From NCBI GenBank assembly GCA_003024985.2, contig PXIH01S0005549.1: a stretch of DNA of 14,120 nucleotides; one strand, 5' to 3'. The notes under the pieces were generated by a model. That model ran no database searches, was not told where the DNA came from, and saw nothing but the letters and a program-made list of their open reading frames with translations. Position 1 is the stretch's first letter, and each line of letters opens with the position of its first letter. Of this stretch, positions 1-8,470 are shown piece by piece. The DNA is from Euperipatoides rowelli (Eukaryota; Onychophora; Udeonychophora; Euonychophora; Peripatopsidae). Made by a program: the position numbers and the translations under genes.

Positions 1-386
1 GGGGGAGAGATGAGAAAGAAAAAAATATGGGTTAAAGTCTTGAACTTTAGAATGAAAAGCAGACATGTTTATTACGGTGATGAGTCATGACAGCGGCATT
101 ACTAGGGGGGGGGGGAGCCAAACAGTAATATCTAAGATTCCCTCACCTAAAAAAACGAAGTTTATAGGCTACACACTTCTATCTATCATTTACTATGATG
201 CATGTTACTGAACTGCATCAGCTGTATTATATTTGCCTTTTTTTTTTTCTGGAATAAAATTGATTTATTTTAAAAGTAATTTCTATCTCTAATACTTATC
301 AGTTCCAAATAACACTTTCTTATTTTTATATACTGATATTTATTATAATATTAATTGTATGTTTCTTTTGATAATTACATTTCTAG
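1..386 (+). other. intronic sequence upstream of exon A
   Basis: AT-rich non-coding sequence with no convincing open frame. It ends in a usable 3' splice site, a T-rich stretch followed by TTTCTAG at 380-386, so it is read as the 3' part of an intron whose donor lies before the window. It contains an 11-base G run (105-115) and a T tract near 238-250. I see no promoter or start codon that would make exon A a first exon. Confidence 0.5.
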
Positions 387-506
387 GGTTTTAAAGAGAC
401 TCTTCAAAAAATGGATGAAGAAGTTCCCCGTACCGAGAAGAGTATTAACAGCCGGGTTCGTCTAGCTAAAGAATTACATATTGAAAAACTGCTCCGAAAA
501 AATAAG
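387..506 (+). CDS. exon A, basic helical segment of an unidentified protein
   Basis: Family not recognised. The block opens right after a TTTCTAG acceptor and reads 40 codons in phase 0, starting GFKETLQKMDEEVPRTEKS and ending KLLRKNK. The second half is rich in Lys, Arg, Leu and Glu with hydrophobic residues three or four apart, so an amphipathic or coiled-coil helix is likely (inference). The frame meets a TAA at 516-518. No good GT donor sits at the right place, but AAG|GCAAAA at 504-512 fits a GC-AG intron and joins in phase 0 to exon B, giving a smooth LRKNK/EREKPF junction. The alternative is that this is the terminal exon of an upstream gene ending at 518; AATAAA motifs at 602 and 613 keep that possible. 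Codon use and peptide composition look coding, and the acceptor is good. Confidence 0.65.
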
Positions 507-512
507 GCAAAA
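504..512 (+). promoter_or_regulatory. candidate GC-type 5' splice site of exon A
   Basis: The sequence AAG|GCAAAA lies exactly where the coding frame needs to leave exon A before the TAA at 516. GC-AG introns are a known minor class of U2 introns, usually with a strong AG before the GC and A-rich bases after it, as here. It would splice in phase 0 to exon B at 2421. The match to the usual GCAAGT is only partial, so this remains an inference. Confidence 0.45.
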
Positions 513-570
513 TTTTAATTTTTATTTTTTTTTTATTTTTACAATATTTCTTAATATTAAAAAGAAGTAT

Positions 571-587
571 GGGGGGGGGGGGGGGGG
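571..587 (+). repeat. G17 homopolymer
   Basis: An uninterrupted run of 17 G in very AT-rich surroundings. Homopolymers of this length are mutable and their length is unreliable in most sequencing data. It lies just downstream of exon A. Confidence 0.9.
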
Positions 588-843
588 AATTACATGATAG
601 AAATAAAATTTAAATAAAGTATTTTAATTATGAATTTTGTATACAGATTTTTTTTAAAATAAGGAGTCACACATAGCAAGTCTTGATAACTTAATAAGGT
701 TTATACATTTTCCAGAGTTCTCTAAATCTTAGTATTTTTCATAACATAAAAATTTAATTTTAAGCAATACATACACAATATAACGTGTAAGCTACTGCAA
801 CTTTTAATTAGGAAAAATTCAAATATCATGTCCTTAAAAAAGG

Positions 844-1258
844 TACATTGATGATTTCCTCCAAACTTACATTGATGATGTCATTAAAACTTACATTGAT
901 CATTCAAATTTTACATTGATGTCATCAAAACCTACCTTGTGATGATGTCATCAAAACCTACCTCGTGATGATGTCATCTAAACTTACATTGATGTCATTC
1001 AAATTTTACATTGATGATTTCATCAAAACTTACAGGCTGATGTCATCAAAACTTACAGTACATTGATGATTTCATCAAAACTTACAGGCTGATGTCATCA
1101 AAACTTACAGTACATTGATGATTTCATCAAAACTTACATTAATGATTTCATCAAAACTTACATTGTGAAGTCATCAAAACTTAACTGATGTCAGTCAAAC
1201 TTCACATTGTTGATGTCATCAAAACTTATATTGATGATGAAATCAAAACTTACATTGT
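844..1258 (+). repeat. minisatellite with palindromic GATGTCATC core, about 17 units
   Basis: About 17 head-to-tail units of 20-26 bp follow the pattern ACATTGATGATGTCATCAAAACTT, written here as two halves: ACATTGATGATG and TCATCAAAACTT. The core TGATG-T-CATCA is an inverted repeat around one base and appears with variants such as GATTTCATC. Units at 1008-1059 and 1060-1111 form a pair of identical 52-bp two-unit blocks, so part of the array expanded recently while the ends are degenerate. The core resembles a CRE/ATF half-site pair but lacks the central CG, so transcription factor binding is only a guess. Confidence 0.9.
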
Positions 1259-2019
1259 ATCTTTTACAAATTAATTTAGGGAAACAATTTCATGTACTGT
1301 ATCTTATATTTAAAATAATAATTAGAAATAAAGGAAGATGTTTAAAATCTTTATGTAAATTATTTATATACAGTAACTTACAGTAATTAATTAAATTTTT
1401 ATTGCCTATCAAACTTAAAAACTGAGCTTTTTTTATTTAATAATAATTTTCAAAAAGACTTAAAATCCAAAGGATGTGCTTGAAATATTTTATATAATTG
1501 TTACTTATAAAATAGATATTTTATACGTAACAATTTTAGATATATGCGTAGTATTTCATTTATGAAATTAAAATTTGTATTTAACCAAAAATGTAAGAAA
1601 GACATTAACTCATTTACAGGTGCTTTTTTTAAAATATTTATGCTTCCTATTAATAATTTATTTTAGCATTTTTTTGAACAAAGATTTCACTATATTGGTC
1701 CATAAGAAATAAACTCTTTGAAAAGATTAATTTTCCAATGTCTAAATTGTCTTTTTATGAATAGGCCTAAGTTTAAATAATTTTTTTCATACGGTATCTA
1801 TATTCATTACATTTTAATAAAAAATTTAAGTGACTTTATTATTTCAATTTTCAACTGTGAAAATATTGTCTGGTCTTGAGTCCAAACAGTGTGTTAAATA
1901 ATCATCATAGACGAGCAAAGGATTTCTTCCACACCTAGCGAGTAACTAAATTTTAAGTAATTTTTATATTACAGCTATCACAGCCTAATATCTCTTAATT
2001 TCAGTATATCTCTAATATG

Positions 2020-2285
2020 TATGTTTAAATAGAATTTTATATTGATATTAAACATCTTGAAGAATTTTGAGTAGCCTCTTCTGAACAATGTGTGTATCAT
2101 AAATGATGTCATCAGAATATGCTAAGACTGATATTTGACATCATAAAAAAAAAATATGCATTACATCTCATATGTGCTTAAAATTAAATTTCATGTTGAT
2201 ATGATAAATATTGTAGAATTTAGAATGTTCCAATAAAATGTGCGTACTTTGATGATGTCATCAAAATTCGCTAAGAATATATTTT
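2020..2285 (+). repeat. diverged tandem duplication carrying the GATGTCATC core
   Basis: Two diverged copies of about 110 bp lie in order. The first (about 2023-2135) runs from a TTGATATTAAACATCTTGAAG block to ATGATGTCATCAGAATATGC. The second (about 2180-2280) runs from TTGATATGATAAATATTGTAG to TGATGATGTCATCAAAATTC. Each continues with GCTAAGA-type sequence after the core. They share the palindrome of the minisatellite at 844-1258, so the two arrays may be related. Confidence 0.6.
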
Positions 2286-2364
2286 AAAATTAGTAGGCCT
2301 ACTCATTATTTAAACTTCTTATTTTTAACCTATCCTGGGCCCCACATTAATTTTTTTTTAATAT

Positions 2365-2378
2365 CCCCCCCCCCTCCC
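2365..2378 (+). repeat. C-rich tract
   Basis: A run of ten C, one T and three C in an otherwise AT-rich intron, 43 bp upstream of exon B. It sits where a polypyrimidine tract could help define the weak acceptor at 2420, but that is inference. Confidence 0.7.
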
Positions 2379-2420
2379 ATCCTTTAATTCTATGTAAAGA
2401 TTATGATTTGTGTTTACTAG

Positions 2421-2663
2421 GAAAGAGAGAAACCCTTTACTACTATGATTGAAGTCCTCACTAAATACTTTTTATCTAAAAATTCTGCATCCAAATCAAG
2501 TTCATCTATAACAAATCCCTCAGAAACTCAGAACATCAACGTGCCTTTAGAGAACAATGAAAACAGTATAGATATGGAACCACCACCGCCAGTTTTTGAT
2601 GATCCTTTAATCAAAGATGTCGAACCAGAGCATGATAGGACATTAAAGGATCTACCTGTAAAG
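2421..2663 (+). CDS. exon B, Ser-rich and acidic/proline-rich linker
   Basis: Family not recognised. After the acceptor TTTACTAG the phase-0 frame reads 81 codons, beginning EREKPFTTMIEVLTKYF, through a Ser-rich stretch (SASKSSSS, about residues 23-30) and an acidic, proline-containing part with MEPPPPVFDDPL, to KDLPVK. The composition suggests a disordered linker after a short helical start. The donor is AAG|GTAAAA; a second GT six bases earlier (CCT|GTAAAG at 2657/2658) is also phase 0, so two in-frame tandem donors differing by two residues are possible. The frame stays open only to 2693, where a TAA follows read-through into the intron. If exon A belonged to a separate gene, the ATG at 2445 could be a start, but the acceptor and the in-frame codons before it favour an internal exon. 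Confidence 0.75.
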
Positions 2664-2883
2664 GTAAAACAAAAGTTTTGCTTATTTGATTAAGAGTGTT
2701 TCTAAAATATTGATTGATTTTTTTAAAGGGAATGATTATTGATTTAAATCATTCTAGTCTAACTTTTATTACGTATAAAACTGTTGCTTTGTTACATCAT
2801 AAAATTGTTGAAATTAAAAAAAAATGATTGGAATAATAAAATTAAATTAATAGCTTTGTTTTTTGTTCTTATTTTTTTTTAAG
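2664..2883 (+). other. intron B/C, 220 nt
   Basis: A short AT-rich intron starting GTAAAA and ending in a T-rich tract plus TTAAG at 2879-2883. The AAG acceptor is less favoured than CAG or TAG. I see nothing else in it. Confidence 0.55.
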
Positions 2884-2928
2884 AAAACAATGCAAGTTGA
2901 ATTTAATTTAAGTCCATCTGACGTAAAG
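2884..2928 (+). CDS. exon C, VEFNLSP micro-exon copy 1
   Basis: A 45-nt micro-exon, phase 0 at both ends, encoding KTMQVEFNLSPSDVK. It lies between TTTTTTTTTAAG and a strong donor AAG|GTATGT. Support comes mainly from its close match to exon D (KAVEFNLSPNPVK): they share VEFNLSP, a leading Lys, a trailing VK, the same phases and similar bases just after the donor (GTATGTCC against GTACGTCC). Convergence of all these by chance is unlikely. The function of the motif is unknown; the Ser-Pro could be a phosphosite or docking peptide (inference). The weak acceptor suggests the exon may be spliced alternatively. Confidence 0.65.
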
Positions 2929-3654
2929 GTATGTCCTTTTTTTTTTTTTAGTCATTTTACTCTATAGATACATTACATTCTGTTGTTAACCGTTTGGCAT
3001 ATTTTGCATGGCTATGTGTAATATTTTTATGCCTGAGTTTTCTATTCTAATTTAACTTAATTTATTAAAAATACAATCACTGCAAAGCCTACTACGGATG
3101 AAAAGAAAGAAATAAACACTGGAATCCAATTATCCAAAATTAATAAAGTTTAATCTGTATAACTATAAAACTTGCAGTAAATGATCAATTAATAAGCTCC
3201 CATAAACAAAAGGTTGCCGCAAAACAAAGGAGCTGAACACACTCAATCGGACTAACTCTCTCCAGCAATCCACATAATACAGACTCTCCTTGTGAATGAC
3301 GAGAGTCCTTCTGAGAAATGTGGCCTAGATTGTATGTGTGTGTGATTCTATATACTAAAGAATACATACAAATAGAAGTACCGGTATATAAATAATTTAA
3401 ATATTAATGAACCCCATGTTAAGCCAGTTAACTGTTTCATGCGCTATCCACAACCTAGCAGGTAATCAGTGTGTTCTACACAATGTGTTAGGGAAGTAAA
3501 CAGAAATTTGAACTAAAGCTAGCAAGATCTACATGTGGAGAACTAAAACATTAATAAATAATGATTTGTCATAGTGGTATGTTGTTAGTATAACATCACA
3601 GTCATTATGTCACTTCCTCATTGATTCTAAGATCGTTTTCTCCTCGCCTTATTT

Positions 3655-3925
3655 TTTTAATGTAGATAAAATGATTCTCACCAGGAATACTAAATTGTTT
3701 GTGGAAATAAGTTTTGGAAGAAAAGATTTGTTCTGTCTTTACTTTTTAGGTACATAAGAAAAAAAAGGATTTTTACCAAGTGCACAATCACTTGTTGGAA
3801 GCCAGTATTAGAGGGATACATATGTTCTTGCTGTACTTTTTAGATATATGAGACACAATAGCTCTCACCAAGCACACCTAATCATTTGTGGAAGCAAATT
3901 TTGAAAAAAAAGATTCCTAAATTTT
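3655..3925 (+). repeat. three diverged tandem copies, period 92-95 bp
   Basis: Three copies are anchored by ACCAG/ACCAAG motifs at 3680, 3775 and 3867, giving spacings of 95 and 92 bp. Each has a CACTTGTTGGAAGC-like segment (TTGTTTGTGGAAATA, CACTTGTTGGAAGCC, CATTTGTGGAAGCAA) and the first two share TACTTTTTAGRTAYATRAGA before the next unit. Divergence is substantial, so the array is old and not homogenised. Confidence 0.8.
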
Positions 3926-4129
3926 TCCCAACTATAAAACTACAATATCCATTTAAAAATTACACTAAACAAACAGAAAGACTGAATCTTTGTAATCTAA
4001 TGCTATATTTCATTTTTAAGATGTATTGTTAGCAGATTGATATATAATAAAAGTAATTTTATTCAAGGTGTAGATGAAATATAAGAATTTTTATAAGTTT
4101 CTTGAGATTTTGTGGGGCAGAGCACAATA

Positions 4130-4440
4130 TATTTATTTTGGCACTAGTATCTTAGTATTCATTCAGTCTGGTGTTACAGTATGTCGTTTTTTAGCATTGC
4201 AGAAATATTGTTCATTTTCTTTGGCACTATTGTCTGTTCGTTTTTAGCAATGCAGAAATATTATTCATTCACTTTGGCGCTACTAACTCTGACTTTTTTT
4301 AGCATTACAAAAATATTGCTCTTTCACTTTAGTGCTACCGCCTATATCATTTTTAGCATTGCATAAATATTGTTCATTAATTTTGGCACTACTATTTGTA
4401 TAATTTGTACATTGAAGAATTATTGTTTATATTTTTAATT
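4130..4440 (+). repeat. 54-bp minisatellite, about 5 copies
   Basis: Units contain TTTTTAGCATTGCAGAAATA, then TTGTTCATT and CTTTGGCACTA. The AGC anchor recurs at 4193, 4246, 4301 and 4355 (spacing 53-55), with degenerate copies before (TTTTGGCACTAGTA near 4136) and after (about 4405). Because 54 is a multiple of three, an accidental 61-codon frame stays open through the array at 4181-4366; I do not count it as a gene. Confidence 0.88.
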
Positions 4441-4492
4441 CATCTGCTTTTGTTTTAAAAAATTATACTTCAGCATTTATCAGGCTTTGATA

Positions 4493-4971
4493 GTCTAGAG
4501 CAGAGATGGGTACTGCGGCCTGTTAAGGAGTTTGATGTGGCGACTTTTTGGTATATTTTAAAAAAGGTCATTTGTGGCCTTTTGAGTGGTTTGGGTTACC
4601 CTTTTCAATTATGCATCTTAACAAAATGAAGGTTAATGTCAATAAAATGAATATTTTTATTCAAAGTAGTTGCCATATTATTTAACTTTTTCTTCATTCG
4701 TCTATGATGTATAAAAAAAATTGAAATTTGTTCTCGTTGAATGAAATGGTTCTCCTAAATGAACTAACAATTCATTTAATTTGGTCCTTGTAAAAACTTG
4801 GGAGAAAAGGTTAACACAGACTATAATGTCTGCTCATTTATGGATTCCTAAAAAAGGTATTAATTTATATTTTGGCAAAATTTATTGTACATGAATTGTG
4901 ACCTTATAAGGAATTCATGAAGTGGCTTGCGGCTTTCTAATGCGGAAAAAATGTCCACCTCTGCTCTAGAC
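4493..4971. mobile_element. hAT-type MITE with 8-bp target duplications
   Basis: The element spans 4501-4963 (463 bp). It starts CAGAGATGGGTACTGCGGCC and ends TGTCCACCTCTG, giving short terminal inverted repeats (CAGAGATGG against CAGAGGTGG). The flanks are GTCTAGAG (4493-4500) and CTCTAGAC (4964-4971), which agree in the central TCTAGA, matching the 8-bp target duplication and nTCTAGAn target preference known for some hAT transposons. A CAGAGRTGGG-type end followed by GCGGCC is also typical of hAT-derived elements. There is no transposase frame inside, so it is non-autonomous and would have moved using a transposase from elsewhere. Orientation is not defined. Confidence 0.85.
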
Positions 4972-6614
4972 AAACATTTGCATATACTGTACATATATTT
5001 GATAACATTTATTGGAACATTTTGCTTTATTTATAAATAGTATATTTGAATTAAATTATAATTAAAATTACTCATTATTTTTTACTAAGCACTTAACTGC
5101 AAAGTGGAAAAAAAATATTTGGACAATATATCTTCTGGTTGACTTAATCATGATCTAACTTATTCTCTAGTTTATCAATGTATATAGTTCTCTATATCAT
5201 GCCTTAGACATCAGCATTTGTTTAATGTATGAATAGCATAATAATAATCAGCTTAGATGTCCAGCTTAGTATCTTATTCATTATTTTTATCCCTCCCAAC
5301 CAATGTACGGAATAGTTCAAAATGAGCCTTTCTGGTTTGGTAATCAACTGTGAAATTGCAGTTCTAGTCATTATTTGACTTTTACACAAATACTGAGCTC
5401 AACTAATGTACAGTAAGTATTTATGTAAAGGAATTTATAAAGTTATTAAATAAAAAAATAAAATGCATCCCTATTTCTCTAATATGCAACATATCGCACT
5501 TCCATGTCTGTGCATCGCAAAGTGACCAAAAGCATCATATTGTCACATGATCTTTTCTTTCATTTGTAAAGCTGTTAGCACATTGTCAATTTTCATTTTG
5601 CTAAGATTTTTTTTTTCATAAATGGAGATTTTCTTTATTACAAAAAGAAAATGAGAATCAAATGTGTCACTCGCTGATTATTATAGAAATTACAAATACG
5701 ATGTTTTCAGTTTAATCTTTTTAATTAGAATTTTCTCGAAATGGTGAATTTAACTTCTTTTTCGTGAAAGCAAGCTGTTTTGAAGAAGGGGAAATTCAGG
5801 TTTTCAGCCCCAGGAAATTATAACTTTCCTTGTGTTTAATTTTATTTATTGAATGAATGAAAGATCTAAATCTGCTTGCTTTTTTAAATTTCGTTTCGTT
5901 CTTATTGTTAGTGAAAAGGCAAAGGATTAAAACAATTTTTTTAAGTGATTTTTGTATTATAATTATTGACAAACCGAATAAATAACTAAATGCAACTTTT
6001 GAATTCTGCCATTTTATTTTTTCTTATACTGTATACGATATAGCGAGCCTCGGCCACTCTGATATAGCAGCACTTGCTGCATAAAAGATACTGGGGAAAG
6101 ATAAAACTGCTCGGTTACTCATAATTGTAGCCGTTGTTCTGCTGTCATAATCGGGATTCGGCAAATCTGTAAATGAAATAACCGCTCGTTCAACCGCTCG
6201 TTATTGAGGTAATTATTTCACAACACAATATATCGCACACATAAAAGCATTCTTCAAATGAGAATAAAAATAACAGCCGTAACATATTACATAAAAACTG
6301 ACAGATGAAAAAGAACTGCCCCAATAACGTCAATCAAACTTTTATCACACTTGACTAAATATCTAAAATACAATCCCAAGAATAAGTTAAATGCTGATTC
6401 TCTCATGTGAGAGACATTTAGCAATTCATTCATCAATTTATAAGTTCACAGACTGCAGGTCTGCGTTCACAACTCTACTATAAAAATAGTAAAGCTGTTA
6501 TGACAGTTACATATGAATGAAAAAAAAGCAATTCTGACCAAATAACCGAAACAAACACAAAATAAAAAGGATCATTATGTAAATTAATTTTAGTATTTTT
6601 TATTTCTTTTTCAG

Positions 6615-6653
6615 AAAGCAGTCGAATTTAACTTAAGCCCAAATCCTGTGAAG
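6615..6653 (+). CDS. exon D, VEFNLSP micro-exon copy 2
   Basis: A 39-nt micro-exon, phase 0 at both ends, encoding KAVEFNLSPNPVK, between a strong acceptor (TTTCTTTTTCAG) and a strong donor (AAG|GTACGT). It is a near copy of exon C, two codons shorter near its start. In the nucleotide alignment with C (GAATTTAA-TTAAG-CCA) most differences are silent (AAT/AAC, AGT/AGC), which suggests selection on the peptide. With C it would give two VEFNLSP motifs 15 residues apart if both are included; because both are symmetric, either or both could be skipped. No function is known to me. Confidence 0.7.
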
Positions 6654-6821
6654 GTACGTCCATATTTATCATTTCAGTCTTTTATTTTAACATCTCTATC
6701 CTTTGTAGTTTCTATTACGGTAATACATTCAATTAAGACAGAACATTGCACATACCTTAAGATGAAGGAAGATCAAATTCTTGAAAGATAAAATGAAAGA
6801 AACAAATTCTAATGGTGTAAA

Positions 6822-6864
6822 TTGCCCAATGTAGTCTACATAGGTGCAGACTACATTGGGGCAA
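6822..6864. repeat. near-perfect hairpin, 16/17-bp arms
   Basis: TTGCCCAATGTAGTCT (6822-6837) is the reverse complement of AGACTACATTGGGGCAA (6848-6864) except for one extra base, around a 10-base loop. It is too short for a typical animal pre-miRNA. It may be the remnant or end of a small foldback element. Confidence 0.85.
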
Positions 6865-7389
6865 AGAGAGCCAAGGCCCCACACCGAATTATATTGGGAT
6901 GGAAATATTTATTGCTCCCAGATGATAAAAATATATATTGTATATTTACTGTATTTCCTATTAAAAGTACTTTTCAGTAATTAAATGTACTAAAAGTAGA
7001 GTATTAATATTAAAGATGAGTGGGATGAAAACAGACTTAGAGTTGCAAATTAAAAAAAAAAATATTGAAAAAAAAAATTAATTGTAAACTGTTGAAACTA
7101 AGTCCATTTTTTTTTTTGTTAAAAGCCTACAATCATAATTTAGTGGTTTTACTTGTATTAAATTTTTAAAATAAACGAATACTCAGTTATTAATCAAATA
7201 AATCTAGACAAACTTGCAAAAGAATTTATACAAAGAACCAAAACCAGAAGCAACACACTTGAAATAAATAAAGAAAACTCACAATAGGTAAAGCATATTT
7301 TTCACTTAATTTCGTATTTTTACCTAATGTTAATTTTTCCATTAAAAAAAAAACACTAAATTCATCTTAAAAATTAAAAAAAAATTATC

Positions 7390-7407
7390 GGGGGAGGGGG
7401 GGGGGGG
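7390..7407 (+). repeat. G-rich run (G5 A G12)
   Basis: Five G, one A and twelve G in AT-rich sequence. It could form a G-quadruplex in single-stranded DNA (inference from base composition). Confidence 0.85.
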
Positions 7408-7759
7408 TCGAGTTGGTCGACCCCTTAACCAAACTCATCTAATTTGTCCCCAACCCTAATTCTAATGGGCTCTCAAAAATATACAATCGATAGTCTAGCT
7501 ACCCATCTGATTCTTCCATCCCCTTGAAGTGTTATTTCTCAAAAGATTTTTGTCTTCATACCCCTTAGCTTTTTATGAACCCTGTTTAAGAATAAGTAAA
7601 AGTAATTGTAATATTACAATAACAGTAAAGTACCATCTGTTGTATAGAAGTATTATACTGGTAATATTATAAAGACTAACTAATTCCTATTAACTGAATT
7701 CTGGTCACTCTTCTACACACACTGCAGACTATATTGTACTTTTTCTTATTGTAAAAAAA

Positions 7760-7860
7760 AATAATAATAATATTATATAAAAATAAAAATTAGATTAGGA
7801 CCAGGGACAACCTTGCTGGACTATAGTCTATTGTTGTCCGGCATATTTGTATTTGTATTT
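7760..7860 (-). repeat. possible retroelement 3' end with hairpin and AT microsatellite tail
   Basis: GGACAAC (7805-7811) pairs with GTTGTCC (7833-7839), enclosing the palindrome GACTATAGTC (7819-7828). On the minus strand this hairpin is followed by a T-rich ATT microsatellite (about 7760-7785), a layout seen at 3' ends of some non-LTR retroelements. There is no coding remnant, so this is tentative. Confidence 0.3.
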
Positions 7861-7879
7861 GGTTCTCAACTGATGCTTG

Positions 7880-8470
7880 AAAGTACATAAAACTTGTCTG
7901 GAGAGACCACCCTTCTGCCATCAAATAGTGGTCTCTCAAAACAGGTGGTCCCTCAAAAGAAAACTTGTCGAGTGACCACCCCTTCTGCCATAAAATAGTG
8001 GTCTCTCAAAAGAAAACTTGTCTGGAGTGACCACCCTTCTGCCTTTAGTTTCTGCCATAAAATAGTGGTCTCTCAAAAGAAAACTTGTCTGGAGTGACGA
8101 CCCCTTCTGCCATGAAATAGTGGTCTCTCAAAACAGGTGGTCTCTCAAAAGAAAACTTGTCTGGAGTGGCCACCCTTCTGCCATGAAATAGTGGTCTCTC
8201 AAAAGAAAACTTGTCTGGAGTGACCACCCTTCTGCCTTTAGTTTCTGCCATAAAATAGTGGTCTCTCAAAAGAAAACTTGTCTGGAGTGGCCATCCCTTC
8301 TGCCATGAAATTGGTCTCAAAACAGATGGTATCTCACAAGAAAACTTGTCTGGAGTGACCACCCTTCTGCCATGAAATAGTGATATCTCAAAAGAAAACC
8401 TGTCTTGAGAGACCACTCCTACTATTAAATAATGGTTTTTCAAAGGAGGTGGTCTCTAAAACAAACTTTT
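7880..8470 (-). repeat. GACCACC minisatellite with 193-bp higher-order period
   Basis: About nine units of 54-71 bp are built from GTGGTCTCTCAAAAGAAAAC, TTGTCTGGAGTGACCACC and CTTCTGCCATGAAATA. The TTCTGCC anchor recurs at 7913, 7983, 8037, 8105, 8176, 8230, 8298 and 8365. Spacings 70, 54, 68, 71, 54, 68, 67 repeat in threes, so three units form a block of about 193 bp (7983 to 8176, 8037 to 8230, 8105 to 8298). The 12-bp insertion TTTAGTTTCTGC recurs at 8043 and 8236. A 132-codon minus-strand frame (8045-8443) is only this repeat translated. Confidence 0.92.

Larger units (their letters stand above)
507..2420 (+). other. intron A/B, repeat-rich
   Basis: A 1.9-kb AT-rich intron with no supportable gene. 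It contains a 17-base G run (571-587), the GATGTCATC minisatellite (844-1258), a diverged duplication with the same palindromic core (about 2020-2285), a perfect 12-bp palindrome AGTAGGCCTACT (2292-2303) and a C-rich tract (2365-2378). The acceptor is TGTTTACTAG at 2411-2420, without the long pyrimidine tract seen at the other exons. I see nothing further in 1260-2015. Confidence 0.5.
2929..6614 (+). other. intron C/D, 3.7 kb, repeats and a MITE
   Basis: The longest intron, starting GTATGT and ending in TTTCTTTTTCAG. It contains the three-copy repeat (3655-3925), the 54-bp minisatellite (about 4130-4440) and the hAT-type MITE (4501-4963). From 2940 to 3650 and from 4972 to 6600 I see AT-rich sequence without a supportable gene, apart from a small tandem duplication AACCGCTCGTT at 6180-6190 and 6192-6202. 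Confidence 0.55.

Noticed and set aside
600-620. Poly(A) signals after the exon A stop
   Set aside because: AATAAA motifs at 602 and 613 are expected by chance in such AT-rich DNA, and the phase-0 continuation into exon B is the better reading; kept only as an alternative.
844-1258. CRISPR-like array
   Set aside because: Units vary in length and sequence with no unique spacers, and the setting is a eukaryotic intron.
3185-3367. 60-codon minus-strand frame
   Set aside because: No splice signals, homology or codon bias that I can recognise; its length is within chance.
4181-4366. 61-codon hydrophobic plus-strand frame
   Set aside because: It lies wholly within the 54-bp minisatellite, whose period keeps the frame open by arithmetic.
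5744-5760. Possible third VEFNLSP-type exon (GTGAATTTAACTTC)
   Set aside because: The frame has a TGA just before the match, there is no adjacent acceptor or donor, and the LSP codons are absent.
8045-8443. 132-codon minus-strand open frame
   Set aside because: It is a translation of the GACCACC tandem repeat (recurring VVTPDKFSFERPLFHG-like units); there is no other evidence of coding.
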